Below are positions 12,960 through 22,720 of a stretch of 30,649 bases of DNA, piece by piece. Each line of letters opens with the position of its first letter. Within the stretch, counting starts at the first letter, position 1. The position numbers were made by a program, and so were the translations under genes. The notes beneath the pieces were generated by a model that saw only the letters and a program-made list of their open reading frames with translations, had not been told where the DNA came from and ran no database searches. Source of the stretch: Chromera velia (taxonomy: Eukaryota; Sar; Chromeraceae); the NCBI GenBank assembly GCA_018398765.1, contig JAHBMJ010001477.1, forward strand, positions 1 through 30,649, written 5' to 3'.

Positions 12960-12991
12960 CTCTCTCTCGCTCTCTCTCGCTCTCGCTCGCT

Positions 12992-13026
<35 letters not shown>

Positions 13027-13071
13027 GCTCGCTCGCTCTCTCTCGCTCTTTCTCTTTCTCTCTTTCTTTCT

Positions 13072-13167
<96 letters not shown>

Positions 13168-13222
13168 TTCTCTCTCTCTCTTTCCCTCTCTCTCTTTCCC
13201 TCTCTCTTTCCCTCTCTCTCTT

Positions 13223-13262
<40 letters not shown>

Positions 13263-13782
13263 CCTCTCTCGCTCTCTCCCCGCCCCTCTGTGTCTGTGTG
13301 TCTGCATGTGTGTGTACGTGCATAGGGGGTGGAGGAAGCAGTCGGTCTATTTCTCTTTTTTTCTGAGTAGACGGGCGGCTTTCCGAGCTCTTCCGGCATC
13401 CCTGGCGTTTTCTGCCATCTTCTTGGCATGACGTCGAAGCCGAAGTTGCCCATTTTTTATTTTTCGTATCCTCTTCACGCATTTCGACTCTTGCTGTTCT
13501 TCTCACTGCCTGGTTCCAAGAATTCCTTTTTCCGAACAACTCTTTGTATGCGTACAGGCATCCGTATAATCAATGTGTGTCTGCGTGAAACTTCGGTCTG
13601 CTACAGATGTTGGTATGCATTTGTCAAAATCATGCATGCAGCGATGAACAAATCATCTCTTGAGTTGTCCTTCCTGCCTGCAGGTTGGAGGCTGCATGCA
13701 TCCCGCCAAGTTGGCAGATCTCTTCGCAGAGCTGAAAACGCAAGGCCTTCCCGTGACTGTAACAATGGAATACGTACGCTGA
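9265..13782 (+). CDS. PfkB-family carbohydrate/nucleoside kinase (7 exons)
   Basis: Exons are 9265-9752, 10321-10460, 10929-11000, 11439-11519, 11745-11984, 12400-12530 and 13684-13782. The phases (2,1,1,1,1,0) agree at every junction and give 416 residues ending in TGA. The family phosphorylates the hydroxymethyl group of sugars or nucleosides with ATP. The N-terminal strand VWGDVFLDIL is followed by the Gly-rich PfkB signature 1, MQAGGSATNTTVHLA (about residues 47-61). After it come GDRGFISYYG, ANHVHVTGLYN, SLDTAFD, the MPNEVE motif and VAKKG. Signature 2 is DTTGAGDSFNAGF, with the anion hole at GAGD and catalytic Asp at residue 342. A Ser run with an acidic stretch (about residues 130-145) is an unusual insertion. 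Substrate cannot be told from sequence: ribokinase-like and adenosine-kinase-like members share these motifs. The ATG at 9265 fits the family's N-terminus. No targeting peptide is evident. Confidence 0.93.
12926..13300. repeat. Long (CT)n tract in the last kinase intron
   Basis: About 370 bp of CT dinucleotides with CTCG, CTTT and CCCT interruptions, followed by a short TG run. It lies in the 1.15-kb last intron of the kinase (12531-13683). It makes the intron transcript an extreme CU tract and produces spurious long Arg/Glu or Ser/Leu frames on both strands. Confidence 0.95.
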
Positions 13783-14292
13783 TAAATGCTATCCCAACTC
13801 TGGTTCTAACTGGAATCGCTATAGCGAAATCGTTTAAGGCTGACTCTATATAGATATACTGAGGCTAGCACTGAGAGTGATTAGAATGGTTTAAGATGAT
13901 TAATTTTGATAGTATTACTATGTATTTATATATAAGCGTAGCATTTAAAAAAAATATACGAATTCTAGTACCATATAATTGGCAAAAACCTAGGCAAAAA
14001 CGATTTTTTAATTTGTTTGAAATTGTTTCTCTCTTTTTTAAATTTTTTTAAACAACTGTTGTTCACCAGTAATTGTTTAGGTGTTACAATGCGTATCTCA
14101 AGTGTTGCACAACTGTTGTTGACTGTTAGGATACTAGGATAATTGTTCAAAAAATAATTGTCTTAAACCGTTTTTTTCTTAATGCTACTTTCTAGGCTAC
14201 TTCTAGATATATAGTAAGATATGTAATAATAATCAATCAATTAATTAACTAGTAATTATTTAAAAGCTTTGACGATCCATGTTATAATTGTC
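13783..14292. other. AT-rich spacer between the kinase and the retrotransposon
   Basis: Downstream of the kinase TGA the sequence becomes strongly AT-rich, with repeated AACAACTGTTG-like palindromic words near 14050-14125. It should include the kinase 3' UTR. The last five bases, TTGTC, resemble the bases right of the element (TTGTG) and may be the target-site duplication. No gene is seen. Confidence 0.6.
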
Positions 14293-14788
14293 TGTTGAGC
14301 ATACGTAGGGCTAGCATATAGGACTACGACTTCTACTTACGTGTATCTACGCAAAGGTCTGTTCGTCTGGTCGTTCATCTTTCGACTCCTTCTAGAGAGA
14401 TTTCAGGTGGGCTTCTCAGAACAGATACGATCGGTCAGTTAGACTGTATGCGTGCACACGTTGTGTATGTAGTACGGTATTCATCTATATCGGTCCACTC
14501 AAATGCATGTCACCTCTGTATTTGCTGTGTCCGTCTTTCTGACATCTGTTCTGTCTCTGTGTCATTCCGTTTTATGTGAATTCACTTCTGTGGTATTTCT
14601 TTTTCCATGTATTCATGCATGCATTGCAAACTGCATGAGCGCTATGCATGTACGCGCGATGCTTACTGGCTAACATCGCCTTGCGCTTTCTTTATCGCTC
14701 GGCGTGTGTGCATAAATTCTTTCTGGTCCCGCCTTGCACTTTTTTTATCGCTCGGCGTGCGCGCATGAATTCTTTCTGGTCCCCAACA
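14293..14788 (-). repeat. Left LTR (3' LTR of the minus-strand element)
   Basis: This 496-bp copy aligns without gaps to 21224-21719. I count about 21 differences, 19 of them transitions, or about 4 percent divergence. It begins TGTTGAGC and ends CCCCAACA, giving the usual TG...CA ends with a 5-bp inverted repeat. It abuts the polypurine tract at 14789. Confidence 0.93.
14678..14783. repeat. Tandem 53-bp duplication inside the LTR
   Basis: Units 14678-14730 and 14731-14783 share GCCTTGC, TTTATCGCTCGGCGTG and AATTCTTTCTGGTCCC blocks. The same duplication is present in the right LTR (about 21609-21714), so it predates this insertion. Confidence 0.85.
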
Positions 14789-15758
14789 ACCACTCCCCCC
14801 CTTAACTCTGCTCGTCCCTGAGCAGAACGCAAAAAGAAAAGAATGGAAAGGACCTCAGCATTGGCGTATGCAAATCAGCGCAATCATTACAAGGTTCCGA
14901 AAGTATGAAAATCATTCAACTCAGTCCCATTAAAACCTTTTCTTTCTTTCTTTCGAATTCTTGAACTATCTCAGGCAAGTTAATCTCTTCCTCTGACAAC
15001 CAGGCAAACGTTGAACGAGACTCGGTACGTTTCCTTGCCATCTCGAATTCTACTCGCAGAGATGTGGACTGGTGAAGGGCCCTTCCGTCGGGCTCCCCGC
15101 TTCCGCCCCTCCACTGCCTGAGCAGGTACCTCCAACTCATCTCCCAGTCCCAACTCATCCAACAAATCCTCCAACTCCGGATCTTCTGCCAATCGAAAGT
15201 CCGATCGAGGAGTGCCTGGTGGAATGATCGCTCCTTCTCTTTCAGACGATCTTCTCGTNCGCGCATGAATTCTTTCTGGTCCCCAACAACCACTCCCCCC
15301 CTTAACTCTGCTCGTCCCTGAGCAGAACGCAAAAAGAAAAGAATGGAAAGGACCTCAGCATTGGCGTATGCAAATCAGCGCAATCATTACAAGGTTCCGA
15401 AAGTATGAAAATCATTCAACTCAGTCCCATCAAAACCTTTTCTCTCTTTCTTTCGAATTCTTGAACCATCTCAGGCAAGTCAATCTCTTCCTCTGACAAC
15501 CAGGCAAACGTTGAACGAGACTCGGTACGTTTCCTTGCCATCTCGAATTCTACTCGCAGAGATGTGGACTGGTGAAGGGCCCTTCCGTCGGGCTCCCCGC
15601 TTCCGCCCCTCCACTGCCTGAGCAGGTACCTCCAACTCATCTCCCAGTCCCAACTCATCCAACAAATCCTCCAACTCCGGATCTTCTGCCAATCGAAAGT
15701 CCGATCGAGGAGTGCCTGGTGGAATGATCGCTCCTTCTCTTTCAGACGATCTTCTCGT
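14760..15758. repeat. 499-bp direct duplication around a single N (probable assembly join)
   Basis: Positions 14760-15258 repeat at 15260-15758 with an offset of exactly 500. The only differences I see are at 14931, 14944, 14967 and 14981, all T on the left and C on the right. The N at 15259 lies at the junction. The right copy starts inside the last 29 bp of an LTR and then repeats the PPT and pol tail. This looks like two overlapping contigs or alleles joined without merging rather than a biological duplication. Confidence 0.85.
14789..14804 (-). other. Polypurine tract
   Basis: On the minus strand a run of AAGGGGGGGAGTGG directly precedes the 3' LTR. This is the expected place and composition for the plus-strand DNA primer of an LTR retrotransposon. 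Confidence 0.8.
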
Positions 15759-15875
15759 CTCCGCAGCTGCTCTCTTCTCCTCCTGCTGCCTCTTTTCTCT
15801 CGGCAGTGTAGAGTCTTCCTCTGCCTTAATCTCCTCACTCTTTTCACTCTCTTCCTCCTCTCCATCTTTTGCCTC
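15480..15875 (-). pseudogene. Pol C-terminal acidic tail of the retrotransposon
   Basis: The pol frame continues past integrase after a TAG at 15876-15878. It is first Glu/Lys-rich, then contains an acidic segment (EDPELEDLLDELGLGDELEV), then a basic stretch, and ends at TGA 15480-15482. The duplicated left copy has a stop (TAA) at the same codon, so this is probably the true polyprotein end. No chromodomain is visible. The tail has no family I recognise. Confidence 0.6.
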
Positions 15876-16832
15876 CTACAATTGCAATCTGTCTGAACTT
15901 ACCACGTCCCTCTTCTTTCCTCCTAGGGGCCTGATCATGGTCACATGTGGTCTGTTCCTCGGTATCCCCACGACCACATAGGTTTTTTCTGCTCTTGCCT
16001 CGAAGGCGAGTTGCTTCCCCATCGGATTGGGAGGTCTGCGCAGGAATACACGGTCCCCTAGACGGAATCTTCGCGTCATCGGAGAGGAATTACGCCTTTC
16101 CCTTACTTGTCTCTCTTTTTCTGCTCTTGTAACTGCTCTGTCGATCTTCTGCACACGTTCTTGTCAAATAAATCCGTAGTAGTCGTCATAACAGATAGGC
16201 GGAGACCTCGCTCCCTCAAGCGGTGGTTGCACACGCAGCACCGACTGCGGCGTGTGAGCAAACAACAATTCAAAGGGAGAGAGACCTGTCTCGGCATGGG
16301 AAACAGTGTGATATGCTGCGTTGTACGGCTGGAGATAGAGATCCCAATCCCCTTTCTCTTGATCTAGCTGCTTCTCCACTCCCTCAGCCCATGAACGATT
16401 GAATCGCTCAGGGATGCCGTTCGCCTGTGGATGATACCCTGTTGTGGTGTGGTGATGGACCTTCATAAGGGTAAGGAGCTTCCTTATAATCTCGCTAAGG
16501 AAGTTCGTCCCCCTGTCCGACACCAACTCCTCGATAAAGCCATACCTGCAGATGATCTCCTCGAAAAGAATCTTTGCAACAACCTATGTGGGGACCTCTG
16601 GCAAGGCAAAGGTCTCTGGCCATCGTGTGAGGGCACACGTGATGACAAAGACAAATCGGTTGCCTCTATGGGAGGTAGGCAAAGGACCTTTCACGTCAAT
16701 GCCGACCTTCTGGAAGGGTCGAGTGGGGACGGGAACGGTCTGTGGGTTGCGTTGCGGTGCTTGTGCTCTTCTCTCTTGACAGGGGCGGCACTTGTAGACC
16801 CAGCTGCGCACATCCTTACGCAGACCTGGCCA
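15876..16832 (-). pseudogene. Retrotransposon integrase domain
   Basis: The zinc-binding HHCC module begins just upstream in the same frame (HNHPMAGH) and ends in KCRPCQ. The core follows with the DDE residues in GIDVKGPLP, VSDRGTNF and NGIPERFNR. A GDRVFLRRPP stretch matches the C-terminal GPY/F-like module. In-frame stops fall at 16833-16835 (at the aromatic position of the usual FYWPG), 16584-16586, 16164-16166 and 15876-15878. The catalytic residues are intact, but the frame is not. Confidence 0.88.
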
Positions 16833-16835
16833 CTA

Positions 16836-18566
16836 GAATTCGGTGAGAAGCCGAGCTGTCAGCTTTTTTGTTGCTGCGTGTCCCGCCATGGGGTGATTGT
16901 GGTGCATCACCAGCACCGTCTCTCTCAAATAGGCAGGGACATACAACTGCTCAGACTCACTTGAAAACCTGTAGAGCAAGCCATCCCTCAACTTAAACAA
17001 AGACTCCTGTGCTAGCACCGTCCGTCGGCGCTGAAGATCCTCCGGAAGAGACTTCTTCTGCAGATACTCAAACACATCTTTCACCTCCACCTCTGTTGGC
17101 TCTGAACGTCGTACTTTCTCTAAGAAAGGAACGATTGCTTGTATGGATGCGGACTCGGCTTTGATTACCTTCACTCCTGCCACTGCTGCATCAAATCCTG
17201 ATCTGAGGGGAGTGCTCCCATCAGAAGGAAGGAAACAATGCTGACAGAGGGGAGCGCCTGTGTCTGTCGAATGCTCTACCTGTCTCAGGATAGGCAGACG
17301 GGAAACAGCATCTGCATCGGTGTGGGACTTCCCCTTCTTATACAAAAACTGCAATCCATACTCCTACAATTCGAGAGCCCATTTCTTGATTCTCTTGTTC
17401 GCCAACTTATTTTTCTGCATTGCTAGATTGAATTTCGGTTTGTGATCGGTCTGGATCACCCGCAAGAAAATGGAACTGCCAAGCAGGTAGTGTCGCCACT
17501 GCCTGCAGCAAAACACATTTGCCAGAGCCTCTCGCTCTGGAGCTCCATAATTCAGCTCCACCCCCTGTAACCCCCTGCTTGCATATGTGATCACACTCTC
17601 CCTCCCGTCCTTGATTTGTACCAAAACACTCCCAATCGAATTGTTGTAAGCATCCGGCTTCATAATGAATGGGGTATGCATGTCAGGGAAGGAAAGGATA
17701 GGTGGCTCAATGAGATGGTTGCAGAGCTCCCGGAAGGCTTCATCTGCTGCGGCTGTCCAGACAAAGGGAAAGGGCTGCTTTTTCTCATCGAAAGGATGCA
17801 ACAGTTGATTCAGCGGATGGGCAATCCGCGCAAACCCCTCCACAAAAGTTTGGTAGTAGTTGCACAAGTAAACGAATGTGCGAAGGCTCGGACGGTCGGT
17901 CGGGGTCGGCCAGTTCTTTACCTTCTCCGTGTTCTTTTGAGTTGGATGGACCCCATGGGCGGATATGGTGTAATATAGGTACTCCACCTGTGCCTTTCCA
18001 ATCTGTGCCTTTTCGAGGCAGAGCTTCAGACCGGCGGTACAAACAAGGGTGAAGACCTTACGGAGGTCCTGCAAGTGCTCGGCATAACTGCAAGAGAAGA
18101 TAATCACATCATCGATGTAGACAAGTGCTATCTCTCGTGGGAGCGATGCGAGGACGAGCGTCATTGCTCGTTGGAAAAGGGCGGGTGCGTTGACTAAACC
18201 AAAGGGTATACGAAGAAATTCAAACAGCCCAAACGGAGTGATGAAGGCTGTTTTCTCCCTGTCCTCTTCTTTCAAGGAAAGCTGATGGAAGCCCGAAGTG
18301 TAGTCAAGTGTAGAGAACACTGACGAGCCGGTAAGCTTGTCAAGTGTCTCCTAGATGCGTGGGAGCAGAAAGAGATCCCGCTTAGTAGCTGTGTTAAGTT
18401 GTTGAAAGTCGAGGCAGAATTGGGTCGAGCCGTCAGGTTTCTTGACAAGAACGACCAGAGCTGCCTATGGGGAATGCGAGGGTTAAATGATCCCTGTACT
18501 CTGCATTGCATCCAATTCTTTTTTTACATCCTCTCGCTGGTGATAGGAGATTCGGTCCTGCTGCTA
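16836..18566 (-). pseudogene. Retrotransposon reverse transcriptase and RNase H
   Basis: RT motifs in order are [38 protein letters not shown] and the catalytic VYIDDVIIFS. RNase H follows with KPDAYNNSIGSVL, YGAPEREALAN, QTDHKP and DADAVSRLP. Stops interrupt the frame at 18564-18566, 18483-18485, 18465-18467 (where SPWA is usual), 18351-18353 and 17364-17366 (where WALELQEY is usual). The YIDD box and RNase H acidic residues are kept. The order RT, RNase H, integrase is that of Ty3/Gypsy. Confidence 0.92.
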
Positions 18567-19139
18567 TCTGATGGGAATGCTTGTCTCTGTGGGGATAGTC
18601 ACTTCATATAGCTTCCTCCTCACCTTCAATTCTCCCAAATCAAAACGTCCCCGTGACCACAGGTCTCTAAATTCCCCCAACAAACCCACATACTCCCCCT
18701 TCATCTCCTGTGGGACATCTGAGATGACCTTCTCCAAATTGATTGGAGGAAGGTCCTTTGAAGACTCCGTAGGCACGTCTGCCTTTGGAGGAGTCTGCAA
18801 GTGAGAAGAGAAAGGGGAGCGAAGCGAGGGATGCGTATCTGCACTCTGTGCATTCGAAAAAGTAGGTGGAGCGACTGACCAAGAGTGTGTCGGGGCCTGC
18901 TCCCCGGACCACACTTCCAGTGGTTTTCCTGAGGACATGCGATCACATCTCTCCAGTCTCTCGGCCATCTGAGTCGTCTCCATGCTCCATAGTCCTGCAT
19001 GCCGTTTTTCTGCTGTTACAGCAGTCACCGCCGCAATGTGAGAGGGCGGCTCTGCAAAGGACAGTGCTGTCTTCGAACCGACTATGATTTTGGAACGGGA
19101 AATGTTTATGACCTCAATGACCGCGATACCTCCCTGCAC

Positions 19140-19892
19140 GGTAGTCAGCTGAGCAGGAACAGCCAGATCAGGATAGCTATGGGGGAAATTCTTTTAGATA
19201 AGGACTTCCGAACTATCTGGGGCATTGACAGACACTTGAAGGAGGAAGCAGTGCCATCAGGGTATATGCGTCCTCTTTGCGGCACACACCTTCGTTGATT
19301 TCAGACCATCATCATACCAGACCTCAAAGGGAGGAAGGTCTCCCATATACAGCTTTTCTCCCCCGAAAAGTTTAAAAGAAACATCAGATCGGGATCGAAG
19401 AAAATCCATCCCAAGAACCACATCGTACTCTCAATTCTCCGTCACCAGTACTGGGTGCCTGAAAATTTTTTTGGGTGCAGACTCATGCGAAAACTCTGCA
19501 CACGTCTCTCCTACTACTGGAATTCTATTGTTCTCCAACGCACTCAAACCGACACTCGCCATCTGCATTTCATACTCTACAGATGCGAGGAAAGAGATGT
19601 TGATCACACTGGTCTGTGCACCTGAATCAAACAGTGTAGATGCCTTTCGGCCAAAAAGAAACAAACTCACCCAGGGGCGGGCTGCTACCTCAACTGTGGC
19701 TGCAACACTTGGCATCTCTGGGGAAAGGAGGACAGACGACCTCCTGGCAGCAGCAAACGAATTTGGGTTATCAGCAGCAACGCTATGAGAAGTAGGGACA
19801 ATCATTTCGCGACTTCTACGAAAGCCTGCTAAAATCATGGTCCTCCTCCCGAACAATTGTAGGCACACAGGGAGGAGGCAACTTCTGATCAC
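19140..19892 (-). pseudogene. Retropepsin-like aspartic protease region
   Basis: STLFDSGAQTSVIN carries the D-S-G-A active site of retroviral-type proteases, and VVLGMDFL resembles the downstream flap-side motif. It sits between gag and RT as expected. TGA codons at 19893-19895, 19431-19433 and 19257-19259 and a TAA at 19194-19196 break the frame. The reading frame is the same as that of gag and RT. Confidence 0.8.
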
Positions 19893-19913
19893 TCACGGAG
19901 GACAGGCCTGCCT

Positions 19914-21089
19914 CTAAGCCCGTCCCCCTCTCCCGTTTCCTTGATTCCTGCCCCCACTCCCTCGTGGTGTATCGGAGCACTGTGCGATTCGATTCTCTTT
20001 TGAACCACATTGCCTACACCCCACGTAATTGGGATGCCCCAGCGTATTCCCTCCGGGGACACTTTGGGAAGACGAAGAGGAAGTAGGGTATGCTTGTCCT
20101 TTCCCCCCTCTCTCTCTCCAGTTCCCTCCACGTGCCCCTCCATTGTATTCACGTTCAAACGATGCCGCCATCGACTGCTGCAGAGCAGCTGACGCTTCTT
20201 GGAGGTACTGCGCCTGTCTCTGCAGCAAGTCGATACTGGACTGCAGAGAAGAGATTTGGGCACACAGTTGCTTGACGTCATCGGCAGACTTCGCGGCTGG
20301 GGCCATTTTGGCAGAGAGATTTGGTCCCTTCTTTTGCTCCTGTTGATAAAAGAATAACACTCGAGGGATTAGCTTGGCGTACTCTTTGTGGGCAGGCTCT
20401 GTGGTGATTTCTATAGAGAGCAAGGGATAGAAGGTCCCGAGGAAGGGGAATATACGAGCGTTGATCTCGTGCCCGGGTTGGGCGACCCTCATTTTAGCTT
20501 CGAAGACCTTGACATGCGTATCAAAGTCACCTGTGGGGGAGAGCTTGAGTTGAGACAGCTCATATACTGCCTGCTGGCTCTCGGCTTCAGTGGGCATGAA
20601 TCTGTCCAGGAACGCCTGCTCGAACTCTTTGATGGTGGTGTATTGGTACGCGTTCTTAGCCATCCACTCTCGAACTTCCACTCCCTCCGCATGCCTCTCA
20701 AACAGGACTTTACACTCCTCCATGTTCAGATTCCCGTTCCTCACCTTCTTCATGAAGATGGACATCCAAACCACGGGGTCGTCTTCCCCCTTCTTGAATG
20801 ACTCCATGACTCTTCGGACGTCGAGAGCCTTGAACTTGGTCATGTCAACATGGGGAGGTACTTGGGCCTGTCCGTGTTGGCCTGCCTGCTGCTGCTGCTA
20901 CTGTTACTGATGTTGGGGTGCCTGCAGTGCCTGCGGTGCCTGCTGCTGCTGGGCTTGTGCGAGTTGCTGAGTTAGTTGCTGCTGGGCCTGCTGGGCTGCA
21001 GCAAGATCTGCATCTCTCTGCTGCAACTGTGCCTGCAAGGCATCGATCTGTACCTGCAGGGCTACTGGATCTAGAGGTCCGCCTGACAT
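19914..21089 (-). pseudogene. Retrotransposon Gag with damaged zinc knuckle
   Basis: The first ATG of the long frame is at 21089. A Gln-rich coiled segment is interrupted by TAA (20904-20906) and TAG (20898-20900) inside a run of CAG codons. The capsid-like part contains WMAKNAYQYTTIKEFEQAFL, typical of Ty3/Gypsy Gag. Near the C-terminus CRQCGSKENRIAQC has the spacing of a CCHC knuckle, but Asn stands in place of His. A Gly/Arg-rich tail ends at TAG 19914-19916. Confidence 0.85.
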
Positions 21090-21204
21090 CTGCTGCTCGG
21101 CTTCCTCTGCGTTTACTGGAAGCGCCGGGTTAAGATATCTCCGGCCAGAGCGAGTGGCACTTGAAATGGCTGCAAGCAGACACCAATGAGGCCGTCAGAA
21201 AGAA

Positions 21205-21220
21205 AATACTCTGCTAACCA
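21205..21220 (-). other. Primer binding site, initiator-Met-tRNA-like
   Basis: Three bases inside the 5' LTR edge the minus strand reads TGGTTAGCAGAGTATT. TGGTAGCAGAG would be complementary to the 3' end of eukaryotic initiator tRNA-Met, so the match has one extra T. Position and the TGG start support a PBS. The tRNA identity is inferred. Confidence 0.65.
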
Positions 21221-21223
21221 GTC

Positions 21224-21719
21224 TGTTGAGCATACGTAGGGCTAGCGTATAGGACTACGACTTCTACTTACGTGTATCTACATAAAGGTCTGTTCGTCTG
21301 GTCGTTCATCTTTCGACTCCTTCTAGAGAGATTTCAGGTGGGCTTCTCAGAACAGATACGATCGGTCAGTCAGACTACATGTGTGTACACGTTGTACATG
21401 TAGTACGGTATTCATCTATATCGGTCCACTCAAATGCATGTCACCTCTGTATTTGCTGTGTCCGTCTTTCTGACATCTGTTCTGTCTCTGTATCATTCCG
21501 TTTTGTGTGAATTCACTTCTGTGGTGTTTCTTTTTCCATGTATTCATGCATGCATTGTAAACTGCATGAGCGCTCTGCATGTGCGCGCGGTGCTTACTGC
21601 CTAACATCGCCTTGCGCTTTCTTTATCGCTCGGCGTGCGCGCATGAATTCTTTCTGGTCCCGCCTTGCACTTTTTTTATCGCTCGGCGTGCGCGCATGAA
21701 TTCTTTCTGGTCCCCAACA
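21224..21719 (-). repeat. Right LTR (5' LTR of the minus-strand element)
   Basis: This is a 496-bp copy with the same ends as the left LTR. Read on the minus strand it should carry the element's promoter. No clear TATA box was picked out. It contains the same 53-bp internal tandem duplication as the left copy. Confidence 0.93.
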
Positions 21720-22720
21720 TTGTGAGAGCGCTGACGTACCGTAAAAGTAGCCCACGAAGTATCACATATACGTACTAAAACAATTGTACAAAATCTATGG
21801 TAGATAAAATCATTGCTTATCAATTTATTATATTAGGATGATCGATCTCCAATTTGCTTTAAAATATAGCGGACTTTAGTGCACATCACTGCACTGTGCG
21901 TATGTACGTACATTAGGTTCCCAAATCTGAATCAGCGCAGAGTAGGACGCATACTACATCGTATAGTGAATGACTGACTAAAAGTTTAGTAGTAGTATTA
22001 GTAAAAGAGTGAATGAACGAAAGGCCAGACGAAAGACCATAGACTCAATAGTAGTCAATACACATGAGTGCTATGCAAAATCACATACATGCAGGTGTCG
22101 CAGCTATAGATTGAATTAATTCGTCCATTGCCACCGCGACGAAGAAAAATGAGGAGACAGAAGCGCTTTGGCTTCCTTTCAATCCGTTGCCAGCATGATT
22201 CCGACATAAAGAAGTCATGAAAATTGACTAACGCAAAAATGCGCATGTTGCAGAATAAATTAATGAAAGAAGCAGAAGCACGCACAGGCGGGCACTGAGG
22301 CAGGAGGGACGGCGATTTGATGAATCGCTCGATCGAGCCCCTTTATCGCTTTCTTTCGATCATTCCCGGAGTCAGATCGCGAGTCTGGCCCCACCTCCCT
22401 CAAATGCTTTGCTTCTTTTTCTTTTTCTGTACAGTCAGTCTACGGGTCCTTCATTCAGCGATCAATTTCACCTTGGTTCCATTCGTGCGTGGGTCTAATT
22501 TCAGTCCTACAGAGATCACGGCTGCAGGGCCTCAAGAAAAGAAAAGCGAGTGGAGAAACGGTGGTTGCAGCATGTGTTGCTGTCCTTCGAAAAGAACGGC
22601 CGGGCAGGAATTAGAAAAACAGCAGCGCCAGATGCCCCCCTCGATGCACACTTTCTCTCTCGATCGATCAGAGAGAAGCGCATTCATTCATTCGTGTAGA
22701 TCGATTGATTGATCGATCAC
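21720..22720. other. AT-rich spacer between the retrotransposon and the next gene
   Basis: This is mixed AT-rich sequence with no domain-bearing frame and no RNA gene that I can recognise. The right end should hold the 3' UTR of the minus-strand gene whose TGA is at 22721-22723. It includes a perfect short hairpin at 22654-22678 and a GATC/GATT tetranucleotide run at about 22700-22718. Confidence 0.6.
22654..22678 (-). other. Short inverted repeat in a putative 3' UTR
   Basis: TTCTCTCT and AGAGAGAA form a perfect 8-bp stem around the loop CGATCGATC, about 45 bp downstream of the stop of the minus-strand gene. It may be chance in a CT-rich region. Confidence 0.35.

Larger units (their letters stand above)
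14293..21719 (-). mobile_element. Ty3/Gypsy-type LTR retrotransposon, degenerate
   Basis: Two 496-bp direct repeats, each starting TGTTG and ending CAACA, bound the element. Read on the minus strand, the order is 5' LTR, primer binding site, gag, protease, RT, RNase H, integrase, tail, polypurine tract, 3' LTR. Integrase after RT-RNase H places it in the Ty3/Gypsy order. Gag and pol share one frame from 21089 to 15480 (1870 codons), broken by 16 internal stop codons but with no net frameshift. The flanks TTGTC and TTGTG match at four of five positions, as a mutated 5-bp target duplication would. A 499-bp block repeated around an N at 15259 means that the two halves may come from different copies or alleles. 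Confidence 0.93.

Noticed and set aside
15416-15865. 149-codon frame antiparallel to the left LTR region, basic and Trp-rich
   Set aside because: It is an out-of-frame shadow of the pol tail, which is open in the pol frame over the same bases.
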